A stretch of DNA of 64,000 nucleotides from Herbaspirillum aquaticum (GCF_002213425.1 NZ_NJGV01000019.1:81719-145718), one strand, 5' to 3'; counted from the stretch's first letter, positions 53,951 to 62,958 are shown. The notes: generated by a model not told the origin, from the letters alone. Program-made: numbers and translations.

Positions 53951-56317
53951 TCAACGTAGACATTCCTTGATAGCTTTGTCCATATTGTCAAAATGAATCG
54001 ACGCCGGGGTGCCGCTCTTCATCTTCCAAACAGTATAGCCGCCAGGAATCGCCTTACCTCGTAGGGCACTTTGCTTACCCTCAGTAATGAAGCGGAGTTG
54101 GATTTTTGTCTTCCCATCCTCTTGGATGTCGAATAGCTTACGAGCGACGGCATCCGAGAGTAAGTGCGAACCCTTGGTATCGAGGCAGAAGATTTTGTCT
54201 CCCTTCCACACAATGAAATCAGGAAAGAAAGATGCTGTGTCGCCTTCACTCAACAATGGGATGTAGAAGCCGCCATTGCTAGGGTTTCGGTGCCAAGGTA
54301 GCCCCACCGTATCGAGCGCCTGCGCGAATGGCAACTCGAATTTATTGAACCCGGCGTAGCGCTCATAGAGCCCGTTTACGAAGGCGCTGGAATTCTTAGG
54401 CACACGCATCGCTCCGAATTCGAACGGTCGCATGCTCTCGTAAACAAGCTCGGTCAGGTCATAGTAAGCCGACACTATCTCGTTAGCGGCCTTCTCTGCT
54501 TGCTTGTGTGCAATGCTGTTGACCTGCACCCGCACATCAAACTTCTTGTGCTGAAAATCAGTTGCCGCTTTAGCGCCTTTCGATCGCACGCGTAACGCCG
54601 ACTCGATAAACCAACGCAGCCGTACGGGGTTAGTGTGCCCCACCTCGACCCATGCAGTCTTAGGAGACTCGCCGTCTAGGTGAGTCAAATCAATCAGCTC
54701 AGTTGCAGAATGCGCTTGCCCAACAGTATTTGGGCTGTTCTCTTCGAAGTTTGGAAACTGTGAAATGATGTCAGCAATGGCCTCATGTGCGCCTTCCGCG
54801 TCTGCATGGACATGACACAACTTCACATCAATACCCTCCTTCGGCATTAGGTCTTCGGCTCCACCGCCAGAACTGCCGTAATTGCTAGTAATTTCAATTG
54901 GCGCACCTTCGCTTTGCAGCTTCGCTTTGACGTTGCGAATCGATTCTTCGAACACGGGCTTGCTGTCCACTCGCAAGAAGAAATGGGCTGAGTTCAAAAG
55001 AGCATTGTCGTAATGCGTTGCTTTCGGTTGGCGCAACACTCGGCCGATGACCTGCTCGACTTGAATCGACGAACCCATCGACTTATCGATGTACGCAAGA
55101 TAGCAGGCGGGATCGTCCCACCCCTCCTGAAGTGCCAGGTTGAAGATGATGTGCTGGAAATCGCCCTCCGAGAAATTATCAAAATCATTCTCACCTTTGG
55201 AAAACAAGTTCACCATATCGGGCTTGTTTCCCTCAATGAAGGCCAAGTTTGCATAAATCGCGATTGTCTTCGGGTCGATCTTCTGCTCTTCGACGAGATG
55301 ACGCCAAATACGAATCGGTGGCGCGCTACGCTGGTGGAACGGCTTCGTGTGGTCGTCGCGACCACCGTCATCTGTCATATTTGTCTTGCAGACGTAAATG
55401 GCTTTAGGTTTGAAATCCAAACCTCGAGCGGTGATCTCAGTTTGCAATAGATTCATGCGCCCAACGAGGTCGTCAAGGCACGTCTCCATGGTGGATGTCG
55501 TTCCATCGAACTGGATACCCTTCTTCACGAGCTGGGCGTCGACGACATCTTTGCTATCAATCGCCGTGGTAATGAACATCTTCGCGCTGACATCACCATG
55601 CTCGTCAACTGCCCCAAGCTTGGAAAAAATTGCTCTATCACCGACATCCTCAATCCACAACCGGATGTGCTGGACGATCGAGCGATTGAAATTTTCAGGC
55701 AATTTAAGGGTCGCCGACGCCAACAGGAACGCGTCAGGCTCCAGTTCACCAAGAATTTCGGACTGCTGCTCCGACAGGTTGTGCCCCTCGTCGTAGACAA
55801 TCACTAGCGGGCGGCGCTGCTTTCCATCAAAGCGCTCAATCAAGCGCTCCCAAGGGGACTGATTACCAAACAGGTCCGCGTCCTTCTTGTAGATGTTAAG
55901 TTGGCCGGCTGCTTGGTCTTTATTATTGAACAGGCCAGTCGTTGCAAGAACCATCAAGGCGGTTGAACTGTCCGAGATCATATGCGGATTGAGTTCAGAG
56001 GCGTTTACAACGCGGAAGCCTTCAATAAGACCGGAATATTTACCGCCGCCAGAAAAGTTCGAGTAAGTCTGCGCAACCACAGACTTGGCTTTAGACATCC
56101 AAAAGACAATTGGCTCACAACCAAAGTGCGCTCGAATTTGGGCGACAGCTTCCGCGAGGATCGGCGTTTTTCCGGCACCGGTAATTGCCGACAAAGCTTG
56201 AAAGTAGGGCCGTGGCGTCTTTCCTTTACGGGGCCGGAACTCGTGGTTGGCGAAGAAAGCGTAGCGGTCCGCTATCAACTGGGCCGCCTTGGCCTGAAAG
56301 ACTTTCAGTTCAAACAT
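53951..56317 (-). CDS. res: Type III restriction enzyme, Res subunit
   Basis: 788 residues from the ATG at 56317 (MFELKVFQAKAAQ), overlapping the mod stop by 8 nt. Superfamily 2 helicase/ATPase: Walker A TGAGKT at 46-51, DEGH box at 176-179, motif VI QVIGRVLRQP near 460. C-terminal endonuclease motif PDFIVWKGDKIFCLDTKG (PD-...-DxK) near 735. Res with Mod translocates on DNA and cleaves beside unmethylated asymmetric sites; Mod supplies recognition. The overlap indicates coupling. Confidence 0.93.
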   Translation of the reverse strand: MFELKVFQAKAAQLIADRYAFFANHEFRPRKGKTPRPYFQALSAITGAGKTPILAEAVAQIRAHFGCEPIVFWMSKAKSVVAQTYSNFSGGGKYSGLIEGFRVVNASELNPHMISDSSTALMVLATTGLFNNKDQAAGQLNIYKKDADLFGNQSPWERLIERFDGKQRRPLVIVYDEGHNLSEQQSEILGELEPDAFLLASATLKLPENFNRSIVQHIRLWIEDVGDRAIFSKLGAVDEHGDVSAKMFITTAIDSKDVVDAQLVKKGIQFDGTTSTMETCLDDLVGRMNLLQTEITARGLDFKPKAIYVCKTNMTDDGGRDDHTKPFHQRSAPPIRIWRHLVEEQKIDPKTIAIYANLAFIEGNKPDMVNLFSKGENDFDNFSEGDFQHIIFNLALQEGWDDPACYLAYIDKSMGSSIQVEQVIGRVLRQPKATHYDNALLNSAHFFLRVDSKPVFEESIRNVKAKLQSEGAPIEITSNYGSSGGGAEDLMPKEGIDVKLCHVHADAEGAHEAIADIISQFPNFEENSPNTVGQAHSATELIDLTHLDGESPKTAWVEVGHTNPVRLRWFIESALRVRSKGAKAATDFQHKKFDVRVQVNSIAHKQAEKAANEIVSAYYDLTELVYESMRPFEFGAMRVPKNSSAFVNGLYERYAGFNKFELPFAQALDTVGLPWHRNPSNGGFYIPLLSEGDTASFFPDFIVWKGDKIFCLDTKGSHLLSDAVARKLFDIQEDGKTKIQLRFITEGKQSALRGKAIPGGYTVWKMKSGTPASIHFDNMDKAIKECLR

Positions 56318-58298
56318 CCAGCAATTCCCCCAATTCCTCGTTATTGTAGGCGTCAGCGCGCGAATTAAAGCCGATGTGTTCAAGTACTGAGTCAGGAATC
56401 TTGTAGAACTCGATCCCATTACCAACATAAGTCGCAATCGTCGCATAGACGTGATAACGCGTTGCCAAACCGGCTGTCCTCGCCTCCTCTGCCACTCGTT
56501 TGAATGACTCGCGATTAAGCTTTGACGGCTGATCCGAATCGTCCCAGATCAAGAAGAATCCCTCATTTTTCGAATTTACCGCGAACAGGTGGCGGTACGC
56601 GCCAAGCGGTAGGCGCTGTAAATAAGATTTCGCCTTCTCCGCCTTATTCCAGTAGACCGTAAGCAGTAAGTCGATCATTTCCTCACGAGCCAACTCATTG
56701 ACTGCCCTGGCGTCGATCTTCTCTTTTTTCAGTTCAATGAATCTGAAGCCTCCGGGCCGAGGATCTCGCTTACCGCTAGCGTATTCACCAGTCACGACGC
56801 GACGGACGCGTTCTGCCGTGAGGGAACGCGCATAGTGGTCGCCCTTTTCGGTGTTACCCTGCTCGATCAAGATGAAATTTCGATCAGCGCCCGTCTCTGC
56901 GTTGAGTTCAACGACGGCATGTCCAGTCGTGCCGGAACCTGCGAACGGATCAAGCACCAAGCCATCAGGTTTGCACCAAATTTGGATGATCTTCTTGATG
57001 AGTCGAAGCGGCTTAACCGTCTTAAAGTCGTGCCCCTTTCCTACTACGGCATCAAGTTCGTTAATACCAGTCTGACTGTGACCCGATTCCTCATGATTCC
57101 AAGACTGACTCTCGATCTCTAATGGCGTGTCATAATCTTCGTTCGCCCAGTATGTAAGCGGCACTTTGCCTTTTTTGATCTTGCTCAAGTGCTTTTTCAG
57201 ACGCGGGCCACCTTCGCCGCCATCGGTAAATATGAGCTGCGGCCAGTGTGGTTGCTTGTAGCGCTCCAGTGCCGTCTTGCGGGCGACCTTCACTGGGGCG
57301 CTATCGAGAACCGGCTCATTACCGATGAACTTACAGCCCTTCAAAACAATCGCCTTGGCCTCGCATCCGTCGTCGAGATGCTTGTAGACGTATTCAGCCC
57401 CCCAGGCTTCCAGAAGCTTCTTCATCTCCTTGGCTTCCAAACGCCAATGGTTGCTCGCTGGGTTACTACTGGGGTAAAACATCTTTCCAGTGAAAGGTGA
57501 TTGAATGCCGAATGTCCCCGTACGCCGGTATTCTGGCGCTGCGGCGTCAGAGGATGCCCACTCCCCTTCCGCGTCGTCATCAACGTTGGTGTACCGAACG
57601 TTCATCGCCTCGGTGCGAGCAAGCAGACCAGTCTTCGCGCGCTCTTCATCCTTCGCGTAGACGAGGACATATTCAGTCGCCGAGGAAAGGCCTCCTTTTT
57701 TTCCACCAGTGTCATTCTTGGGCGAATAAGCTTTCTGCCAGTTGATGATGCCGATGCGGTTGTCTTCATGAAAAATTTCATCCATGAGCATGCCGAGGCG
57801 ATACAACTCGCGATGGTCGATACAAATAGCTATGACACCACCCGGTTTGAGCATCTCACGCATCATCCATAGACGCGGCGTCATAAACTTCAACCACTTG
57901 CTATGACGTGAACCATCATCCTTTGGGACAAGATCACCAAGATCTGGGTCGTTGGGATCCTTGTCCCACTTGTCGTTATATCGAAAATCCTCGCCAGTAT
58001 TGTATGGCGGATCCGTTACGATCAGGTCGACGCGGCCGCGGTGCTTATAAAGCGTAACCATCGTCGACAAATTCTCCCCGTCCCAAATTTCATTGACGGC
58101 TTGATGCACTTCATCTCCGACGGAGAGTTTTTTGACAATTTTGTGCAGCTTTGGCTTGACCTGCCGAGTTATCTGCCATGGAGCCGTCCGGCCAGCATAA
58201 TTCAGGCGAATGCCATCTTTGCCGGCGTCGCGATTGGCCTGCTCCTGCTCTTGCAGCAGCCGGATTAACGCCGCGCGGGGGAGTGAATCGTAGTCCAT
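56310..58298 (-). CDS. mod: Type III restriction-modification methyltransferase, Mod subunit
   Basis: 662 residues from the ATG at 58298 (MDYDSLPRAALIRLL). Motif IV TDPPYNTGEDF with DPPY at 96-99 precedes the SAM-binding motif DPFAGSGTTGHAV at 450-456, the beta-class order of N6-adenine methyltransferases. The region between (about 200-400) should hold the target-recognition domain. It methylates one strand of an asymmetric sequence and pairs with Res. No phase-variable repeat tract is seen. A promoter and hairpin lie just upstream. Confidence 0.93.
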   Translation of the reverse strand: MDYDSLPRAALIRLLQEQEQANRDAGKDGIRLNYAGRTAPWQITRQVKPKLHKIVKKLSVGDEVHQAVNEIWDGENLSTMVTLYKHRGRVDLIVTDPPYNTGEDFRYNDKWDKDPNDPDLGDLVPKDDGSRHSKWLKFMTPRLWMMREMLKPGGVIAICIDHRELYRLGMLMDEIFHEDNRIGIINWQKAYSPKNDTGGKKGGLSSATEYVLVYAKDEERAKTGLLARTEAMNVRYTNVDDDAEGEWASSDAAAPEYRRTGTFGIQSPFTGKMFYPSSNPASNHWRLEAKEMKKLLEAWGAEYVYKHLDDGCEAKAIVLKGCKFIGNEPVLDSAPVKVARKTALERYKQPHWPQLIFTDGGEGGPRLKKHLSKIKKGKVPLTYWANEDYDTPLEIESQSWNHEESGHSQTGINELDAVVGKGHDFKTVKPLRLIKKIIQIWCKPDGLVLDPFAGSGTTGHAVVELNAETGADRNFILIEQGNTEKGDHYARSLTAERVRRVVTGEYASGKRDPRPGGFRFIELKKEKIDARAVNELAREEMIDLLLTVYWNKAEKAKSYLQRLPLGAYRHLFAVNSKNEGFFLIWDDSDQPSKLNRESFKRVAEEARTAGLATRYHVYATIATYVGNGIEFYKIPDSVLEHIGFNSRADAYNNEELGELLDV

Positions 58299-58320
58299 TC
58301 GTGGTCTTCTTAATAAGCGA

Positions 58321-58374
58321 GACGGCGCCACAATGGGCGCCGTCAAAAATCAGAGGAAAATTACTAAAATTATA
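58321..58374 (-). promoter_or_regulatory. mod promoter -10 and leader hairpin
   Basis: On the minus strand TATAAT at 58374-58369 is a good -10 (the -35 is weak). Starting about 25 bases after it, a 9-bp perfect stem, arm GACGGCGCC (58321-58329) with partner 58336-58344, forms in the leader 23 bp before the mod start. It has no U-run. It may be a controller binding site or a translational block that delays restriction-modification expression. Confidence 0.6.
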
Positions 58375-58587
58375 CCTCAAAAACATCTATCAACGTAGAT
58401 TCCGCCCCTATCATAATCTAGTAGTAAAGTGATTCATGTCGCCCCAACAGCAGCCTCACTATACTCAAAACGGTAATTTTTGCACCAACTAAAGATTCTT
58501 TCAGACATATATCACTCCTGAGAATCGAGCCTTGACTGCTCGCCTTCGCCTGTTTCCCGATAGGCATTTCTCACCAAAGGAGTTTTC

Positions 58588-58920
58588 ATGTCTTCCACTC
58601 TGTCTTGCCCCCACTGCAAATCCCTCTGCATCGCCACCCGCAACTACGCCCGTAAAACAGGTAGTGCCATTGGAGCAGCTGCCGGTGCCGCTGGAAGTGC
58701 TGCTGCCATGATCGGAGGCGCGGAAGCTGGTGCTGCGTTTGGCATGAGCGTTGGCCCCGTGGGCGCGGTTGTCGGCGGCCTAGCTGGTGCGTTGATGGGC
58801 GCTCTGTTTGGCGGCGCAGCCGGTAGCGTGGCTGGTGCCACTGCTGGCGCAGCCATTGACGATAACGTACTCCATAACTACGAATGCCAGGAATGCGGCC
58901 ACACCTTTGGCAAGCCCTAA
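58588..58920 (+). CDS. Split zinc-ribbon protein with glycine-zipper membrane region
   Basis: 110 residues, start behind AAAGGAGTTTTC. C7-x2-C10 (CPHC) near the N-terminus and C100-x2-C103 (CQEC) at the C-terminus would form one zinc ribbon whose two halves are separated by 75 residues of alternating Gly/Ala with GxxxG motifs (GGLAGALMGALFGGAAG), a glycine-zipper likely to insert in a membrane or oligomerise. No function is known to me for this arrangement. It lies between the restriction system and the DUF932 cassette and is followed by a strong terminator. Confidence 0.8.
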   Translation: MSSTLSCPHCKSLCIATRNYARKTGSAIGAAAGAAGSAAAMIGGAEAGAAFGMSVGPVGAVVGGLAGALMGALFGGAAGSVAGATAGAAIDDNVLHNYECQECGHTFGKP

Positions 58921-58954
58921 CGGCTCATTTTCTCCAACCCAGCTCTTCCACATC

Positions 58955-58991
58955 AATACCTACAGCCCTTTGCGGGGCTGTAGGTATTTTT
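58955..58991 (+). terminator. Rho-independent terminator before DUF932 gene
   Basis: 14-bp stem arm AATACCTACAGCCC (58955-58968), partner 58975-58988, followed by TTTTT. The DUF932 ribosome-binding site follows within 45 bp, so either a promoter lies inside or readthrough is needed. Confidence 0.9.
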
Positions 58992-59038
58992 AGGTTCGAC
59001 CACTTCAATCCACTCGTCTACCTCTACAAGGAATCATC

Positions 59039-60010
59039 ATGCACCTCGTTCACTCGATGGCTTACGTCAACGAAACGCCCTGGCACGACCTGGGCAATCA
59101 ACTCGCTCCCCATCAGCCTCTTGAAGTCTGGGCAGAACAAGCTGGGATGAACTGGATCATCCAGGAAGCCGAAGTCCGATTTGTCTCAGCGGGCATTGGT
59201 ACTTCGCTGGGCTCCATTCACGCCTTCCCTGATCAGAAGGTCCTGTACCGCTCCGATACGCAGGCCCCGCTTTCGGTCGTGTCCCGTCGCTTCCAAGTCG
59301 TCCAACCTCACGAAGTCCTGGAGTTTTATCGCGACCTCACGGAAGTGGGCGGCTTCGAGCTGGAAACGGCCGGTGTCCTCAAGGAAGGCAAGAAGCTCTG
59401 GGCACTGGCCCGTACCGGGCAGAACGCTACCTTAAAGGGCAGAGACAAGATCAACGGTTATCTCCTCCTGGCAACCGCCTGCGATGGGACGCTTGCGACC
59501 ACCGCCCAATTCACCTCAGTACGGGTCGTCTGCAACAACACGCTCGCCGTGGCGCTGGGCGATAGCAGTGGTGCCATCAAAGTCCCGCACCGCAGCCAGT
59601 TTGATCCGCAAGCCGTCAAGCGGCAGCTGGGCATTGCCATTTCGTCATGGGACGGTTTTATGGCCCGCATGAAGGCGCTGTCCGAATGCAAGGTTAAAGG
59701 GGATGCGGCTAAATCGTTCTTGCGCCGTGTACTGACCTATTCCGTGGCGGTGACGCCTGACGGAAATGGGAGCGCGGTGAATGATCGTGCCCTTAAAGCT
59801 GTCCATGACCTGTATCTGGGTCGCGGCAAGGGAGCGGAATTGGCTTCAGCTTCCGGTACCGCCTGGGGATTGGTCAACAGCGTCACCGAGTATGTTGACC
59901 ATCACCGTCGCGCCCGCAGTGCCGATCACCGCCTGGATGCCGCTTGGTTCGGGCAGGGCGCATCAATCAAGCAAAAAGCATGGGAAGAAGCCCTCAAACT
60001 TGTTGCCTAA
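59039..60010 (+). CDS. DUF932 phage/plasmid-like protein
   Basis: 323 residues beginning MHLVHSMAYVNETPWHDLGNQL, with AAGGAATCATC upstream. DUF932 signatures: NETPWHDLG, VLYRSDTQAPLSVVSRRFQVVQP and TSVRVVCNNTLAVAL. The family is common on phages, plasmids and ICEs, usually beside YqaJ exonuclease genes, and its role is not established; a single-strand annealing or anti-restriction task is only a guess from context. First gene of the cassette with DUF4942 and YqaJ. Confidence 0.88.
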   Translation: MHLVHSMAYVNETPWHDLGNQLAPHQPLEVWAEQAGMNWIIQEAEVRFVSAGIGTSLGSIHAFPDQKVLYRSDTQAPLSVVSRRFQVVQPHEVLEFYRDLTEVGGFELETAGVLKEGKKLWALARTGQNATLKGRDKINGYLLLATACDGTLATTAQFTSVRVVCNNTLAVALGDSSGAIKVPHRSQFDPQAVKRQLGIAISSWDGFMARMKALSECKVKGDAAKSFLRRVLTYSVAVTPDGNGSAVNDRALKAVHDLYLGRGKGAELASASGTAWGLVNSVTEYVDHHRRARSADHRLDAAWFGQGASIKQKAWEEALKLVA

Positions 60011-60054
60011 GGGCGCTCCTCCAATCCTGCAGATCTTTTCCAACCACCGCATAC

Positions 60055-60088
60055 ACGCCCGAGAGCCCTATCAAGGCTCTGCGGGCGT
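60055..60088 (+). repeat. Intergenic hairpin before DUF4942 gene
   Basis: Arm ACGCCCG-AGAGCC (60055-60067) pairs with GGCTCT-G-CGGGCGT ending at 60088. GC-rich and without a clear T-run. The ribosome-binding site of the next gene follows 11 bp later. Confidence 0.7.
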
Positions 60089-60110
60089 TGCGCTTTATGG
60101 AGACCGCGAT

Positions 60111-60908
60111 ATGGAAGTAGTTAAAAGCGTTGGCATCGACAATCTCATCAATCAGCGCGCTGCCCTCCAAGACAAGCTAGCCCAAGCGGTCGCGCTTCTG
60201 CGAGAGTGCAACACCTTGGCGAACGCTGCAAAGTTGACCTTCCCCGAAATCAGACTGGAACGAGGACGCTGGTTGAGCCAGCAGACACGGCTTTCTGGCA
60301 ATTATGCTGCCGAACCCGAACAAGTCTCACGGGACATTCTGCGCGTCATCGACTGTAGTGCCTGGGAATACCTGATGCGCGAATCCGGGCTGCGTACATT
60401 CATGGACGCGACAGCTCGCCAGAAATGGGACGCACAACTGGAATCGGGCGAGGTGCCTGCACTGAACAAGGAGAACATCGAGGCGACCTTCTCTGCGCTC
60501 TACCAAGCCCGTGGTGAGATGTTCGAGCGAGGTGTTATCTCCTGCTTCCAGGGACTATCGTGGGACTACAAGACGAATCAACCCTTCAAATTCGGCAAAC
60601 GCATCATTGTGACTTACCTGATGCGCAGCGGCTCCCCCGACAGCTCCGCCACGAATCGGTTAGAGGACCTGGTACGGGTCTTTCATGTGCTCGACCACAA
60701 ACCAGAACCCGATCATCGAATCGGCATAGGGTCACGACTCTGGCAGGCTTATCACGCCAGAGAGACTTCGCTCGACACGCCTTATCTTCACCTGAAATGG
60801 TTCAAGAAAGGCAGTGGTCATGTGACGTTCAAACGGCTAGATCTGGTTGAACAAATGAACAACATCTTGGCGAAACACTTTCCCCATGCCTTGGCCTGCG
60901 AAAAGTAA
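60111..60908 (+). CDS. DUF4942 domain protein
   Basis: 265 residues from the ATG at 60111 (MEVVKSVGIDN), behind GGAG; the longer open frame overlaps DUF932 and is not coding. Domain: coiled-coil N-terminus (NLINQRAALQDKLAQAVALL), then RVIDCSAWEYLMRESGLRTFM, QLESGEVPALNKENIEATF and FQGLSWDYKTNQPFKFGKRI, the conserved core of DUF4942. It is found on plasmids and integrated elements; often fused to methyltransferases elsewhere but free-standing here. Function unknown. Confidence 0.82.
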   Translation: MEVVKSVGIDNLINQRAALQDKLAQAVALLRECNTLANAAKLTFPEIRLERGRWLSQQTRLSGNYAAEPEQVSRDILRVIDCSAWEYLMRESGLRTFMDATARQKWDAQLESGEVPALNKENIEATFSALYQARGEMFERGVISCFQGLSWDYKTNQPFKFGKRIIVTYLMRSGSPDSSATNRLEDLVRVFHVLDHKPEPDHRIGIGSRLWQAYHARETSLDTPYLHLKWFKKGSGHVTFKRLDLVEQMNNILAKHFPHALACEK

Positions 60909-60938
60909 GCTCCACCATCACCAAGGAGTACCCACCAC

Positions 60939-60970
60939 CGCCCTGACTGTTTCCAGTCAGGGCGTTTCTT
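60939..60970 (+). repeat. Intergenic hairpin before exonuclease gene
   Basis: 11-bp stem arm CGCCCTGACTG (60939-60949), 4-nt loop, partner 60954-60964, followed by TTTCTTT. Terminator-like, and only 21 bp before the YqaJ start, partly overlapping its upstream region. Confidence 0.75.
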
Positions 60971-60985
60971 TGAGGAGTATTGAAC

Positions 60986-61975
60986 ATGCTTGTGCAACAT
61001 CCCGCACAGCCAGGCTTGCCGGCATTACGATTGGTCGATACACGCCGTATCGACCGCGCAGACTGGTTGGAAGTACGCAAGAGCGGTATCGGCGGCTCCG
61101 ACGCTGCCGCTGCCGTGGGTCTATCCCCCTACAAAAGCCAATTGGAGCTGTGGCTGGAGAAAACAGGGCGAGATGCTCAATTGGAGAAACCCGATCCCAA
61201 TGACACCACGCATCCCGTCTTCTGGGGAACCCTGCTCGAACCCATCGTTGCGGCGGCCTACACCCAGCAAACAGGCCGCAAGGTCCGCAAGGTCAATGCC
61301 GTCCTCCAGCATGCTACGGTGCCCTTCATGCTGGCCAATCTTGATCGAGAGATTGTCGGTAGTCCTGAAGTCCAGATTCTCGAATGTAAGACCGCTGGGG
61401 AATTTGGTGCAAGGCTGTGGCTAGATGGCGTGCCTGAATATGTCCAACTCCAAGTGCAGCATCAGCTCGCTGTCACCGGCAAGCAATCTGCCGATGTCGC
61501 GGTCCTGCTCTGCGGACAAAAGCTGGAGGTCCACCGGGTCTATCGTGACGATGAACTGATCTCTCGCCTCATTCATCTGGAGGCGCAGTTCTGGCAGTAC
61601 GTCGCCAGTGATACACCACCACCGGCCGACGGCTCCGAATCGGCCGATCGCGCCTTGCGCTGCCTCTATCCGGGCAATGCCACCGTTGTGGATTTCACAG
61701 AGGACCGGCAATTGTCAGCAGCCTTCGCCGATCTGGTCTTACTCAGGGCCGACATCAAAGCCAAAGAGGCATTGGCCGAACAGCTCAAGCAGACCTTGCA
61801 GCAGGCCATGGGGGACGCCTCGGTCGCCCAGTTCGACACCGGCAAGATCACCTATAAGCGCAGCAAAGACAGCGTCAGCATCGACCTGGAGAGACTGCTG
61901 GCCGATCACCCTGATCTGGCCCAGCAATATGCCACCAGCAAGCCTGGTTCCCGGCGATTTCGCATCTGCGATTAA
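60986..61975 (+). CDS. YqaJ/lambda-exonuclease family nuclease
   Basis: 329 residues from the ATG at 60986, behind GAGGAG (an in-frame TTG two codons upstream is possible). Nuclease core: GIGGSDAAAAVGLSPY with GSD at 37-39, E85 in LLEPIVAA, D120 in LANLDREIVG and ExK (E133, K135) in LECKTAG, the PD-(D/E)xK site of 5'-3' exonucleases used in phage-type recombination. The usual annealing partner may be DUF932 or the next gene. Tail rich in K and D. Confidence 0.9.
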   Translation: MLVQHPAQPGLPALRLVDTRRIDRADWLEVRKSGIGGSDAAAAVGLSPYKSQLELWLEKTGRDAQLEKPDPNDTTHPVFWGTLLEPIVAAAYTQQTGRKVRKVNAVLQHATVPFMLANLDREIVGSPEVQILECKTAGEFGARLWLDGVPEYVQLQVQHQLAVTGKQSADVAVLLCGQKLEVHRVYRDDELISRLIHLEAQFWQYVASDTPPPADGSESADRALRCLYPGNATVVDFTEDRQLSAAFADLVLLRADIKAKEALAEQLKQTLQQAMGDASVAQFDTGKITYKRSKDSVSIDLERLLADHPDLAQQYATSKPGSRRFRICD

Positions 61976-62004
61976 TCCACCATTTCATTGTCACAGGAGT
62001 TTCT

Positions 62005-62898
62005 ATGCTCAAAGGACTCGCCATCACACCGCCCGTAGTCGGTCGCATTTCCATTGGTCGCGTAATCGAACGAAACGGCAAAAGGCTTCCCGAAAAGGAC
62101 GATCAATTTACCTTAACGACACAAATTCAAAACCACGATGGCTGGATGCTGCATCCGCTAGATGAAACAATGCGCAAAGCCAGTAACGGCAAGCTGCGCG
62201 CCATTCCCGTGCGACTCATGTTCAATGATCCCAATCTGAACCTGCGCGCAGAATACTCTGCTTTCGAGAAAGAAACGGGCCGGCCGATATGTGTCGGCAA
62301 CGGCGACACTTGCCGCCGTGCCGCAAATAACGCCATTGAGACACTGCCTTGTCCATCGCCGGAGGCCTGCGAGTTCGGATTGAAGCGCTGCAAGCCCTAT
62401 GGCCGCCTCAACGTCATAGTTGGCGAAGACGATGAGCTGGGTAGCTTCATCTTTAGAACCACTTCCTTCAACTCCATTCGTACGCTGGCGGCAAGGCTGA
62501 ATTACTACCATGCGTTATCAGGCGGCTTGCTGGCAACGATGCCGCTGGAACTGAAACTACGCGGCAAATCCACCACCCAGAGCTACCGCAGTGCCATCTA
62601 CTACGTGGACCTCGCAGTGCGGTCGGGGATGTCCTTGGAAAGCGCTATCGCTCAAGCGCGAGAACTCGCTGATCGCAAGAGGACGGCGGGATTCGATCAG
62701 ACGGCGCTGGATGATGCCGCTCGAATGGGATTTGCTAATGGAGCCTTTGAGGATTCTGCGGATGAAGCGCCTGAAGTTGTAGAGGAGTTTTACCCAACCA
62801 GCCCACCGGCTTCAGGTCCAGGCACGTCAACGGCACCACCTAACAACCCCAGCCTGAACGACAAACTCAAGGCCAAAGCCGACAAACTGATCAATTAA
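62005..62898 (+). CDS. Cysteine-rich Gp3-like protein (recombination directionality factor family)
   Basis: 297 residues, behind CACAGGAG. Core: GRISIGRVIERNGKRLP, the cysteines C96, C103, C116, C122 and C129 suggesting a metal or Fe-S site, then SFIFRTTSFNSIRTLAARLNYY and LELKLRGKSTT. Proteins like this are commonly annotated hydrolase or metal-binding protein on ICEs and belong near Gp3-like recombination directionality factors. A Pro/Ser/Thr-rich C-terminal linker (residues 255-285) precedes a charged tail. It could be the excision factor for the integrase or an annealing partner for the exonuclease. Confidence 0.7.
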   Translation: MLKGLAITPPVVGRISIGRVIERNGKRLPEKDDQFTLTTQIQNHDGWMLHPLDETMRKASNGKLRAIPVRLMFNDPNLNLRAEYSAFEKETGRPICVGNGDTCRRAANNAIETLPCPSPEACEFGLKRCKPYGRLNVIVGEDDELGSFIFRTTSFNSIRTLAARLNYYHALSGGLLATMPLELKLRGKSTTQSYRSAIYYVDLAVRSGMSLESAIAQARELADRKRTAGFDQTALDDAARMGFANGAFEDSADEAPEVVEEFYPTSPPASGPGTSTAPPNNPSLNDKLKAKADKLIN

Positions 62899-62958
62899 CG
62901 TCCTTCCACTAACGTCCACTAACAAGCCCGCTCGACTGGAATTTCTTTGGAGCTATCC

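Noticed and set aside
56310..58298. Phase-variable mod
   Set aside because: No homopolymer or tetranucleotide repeat tract seen in or before mod.
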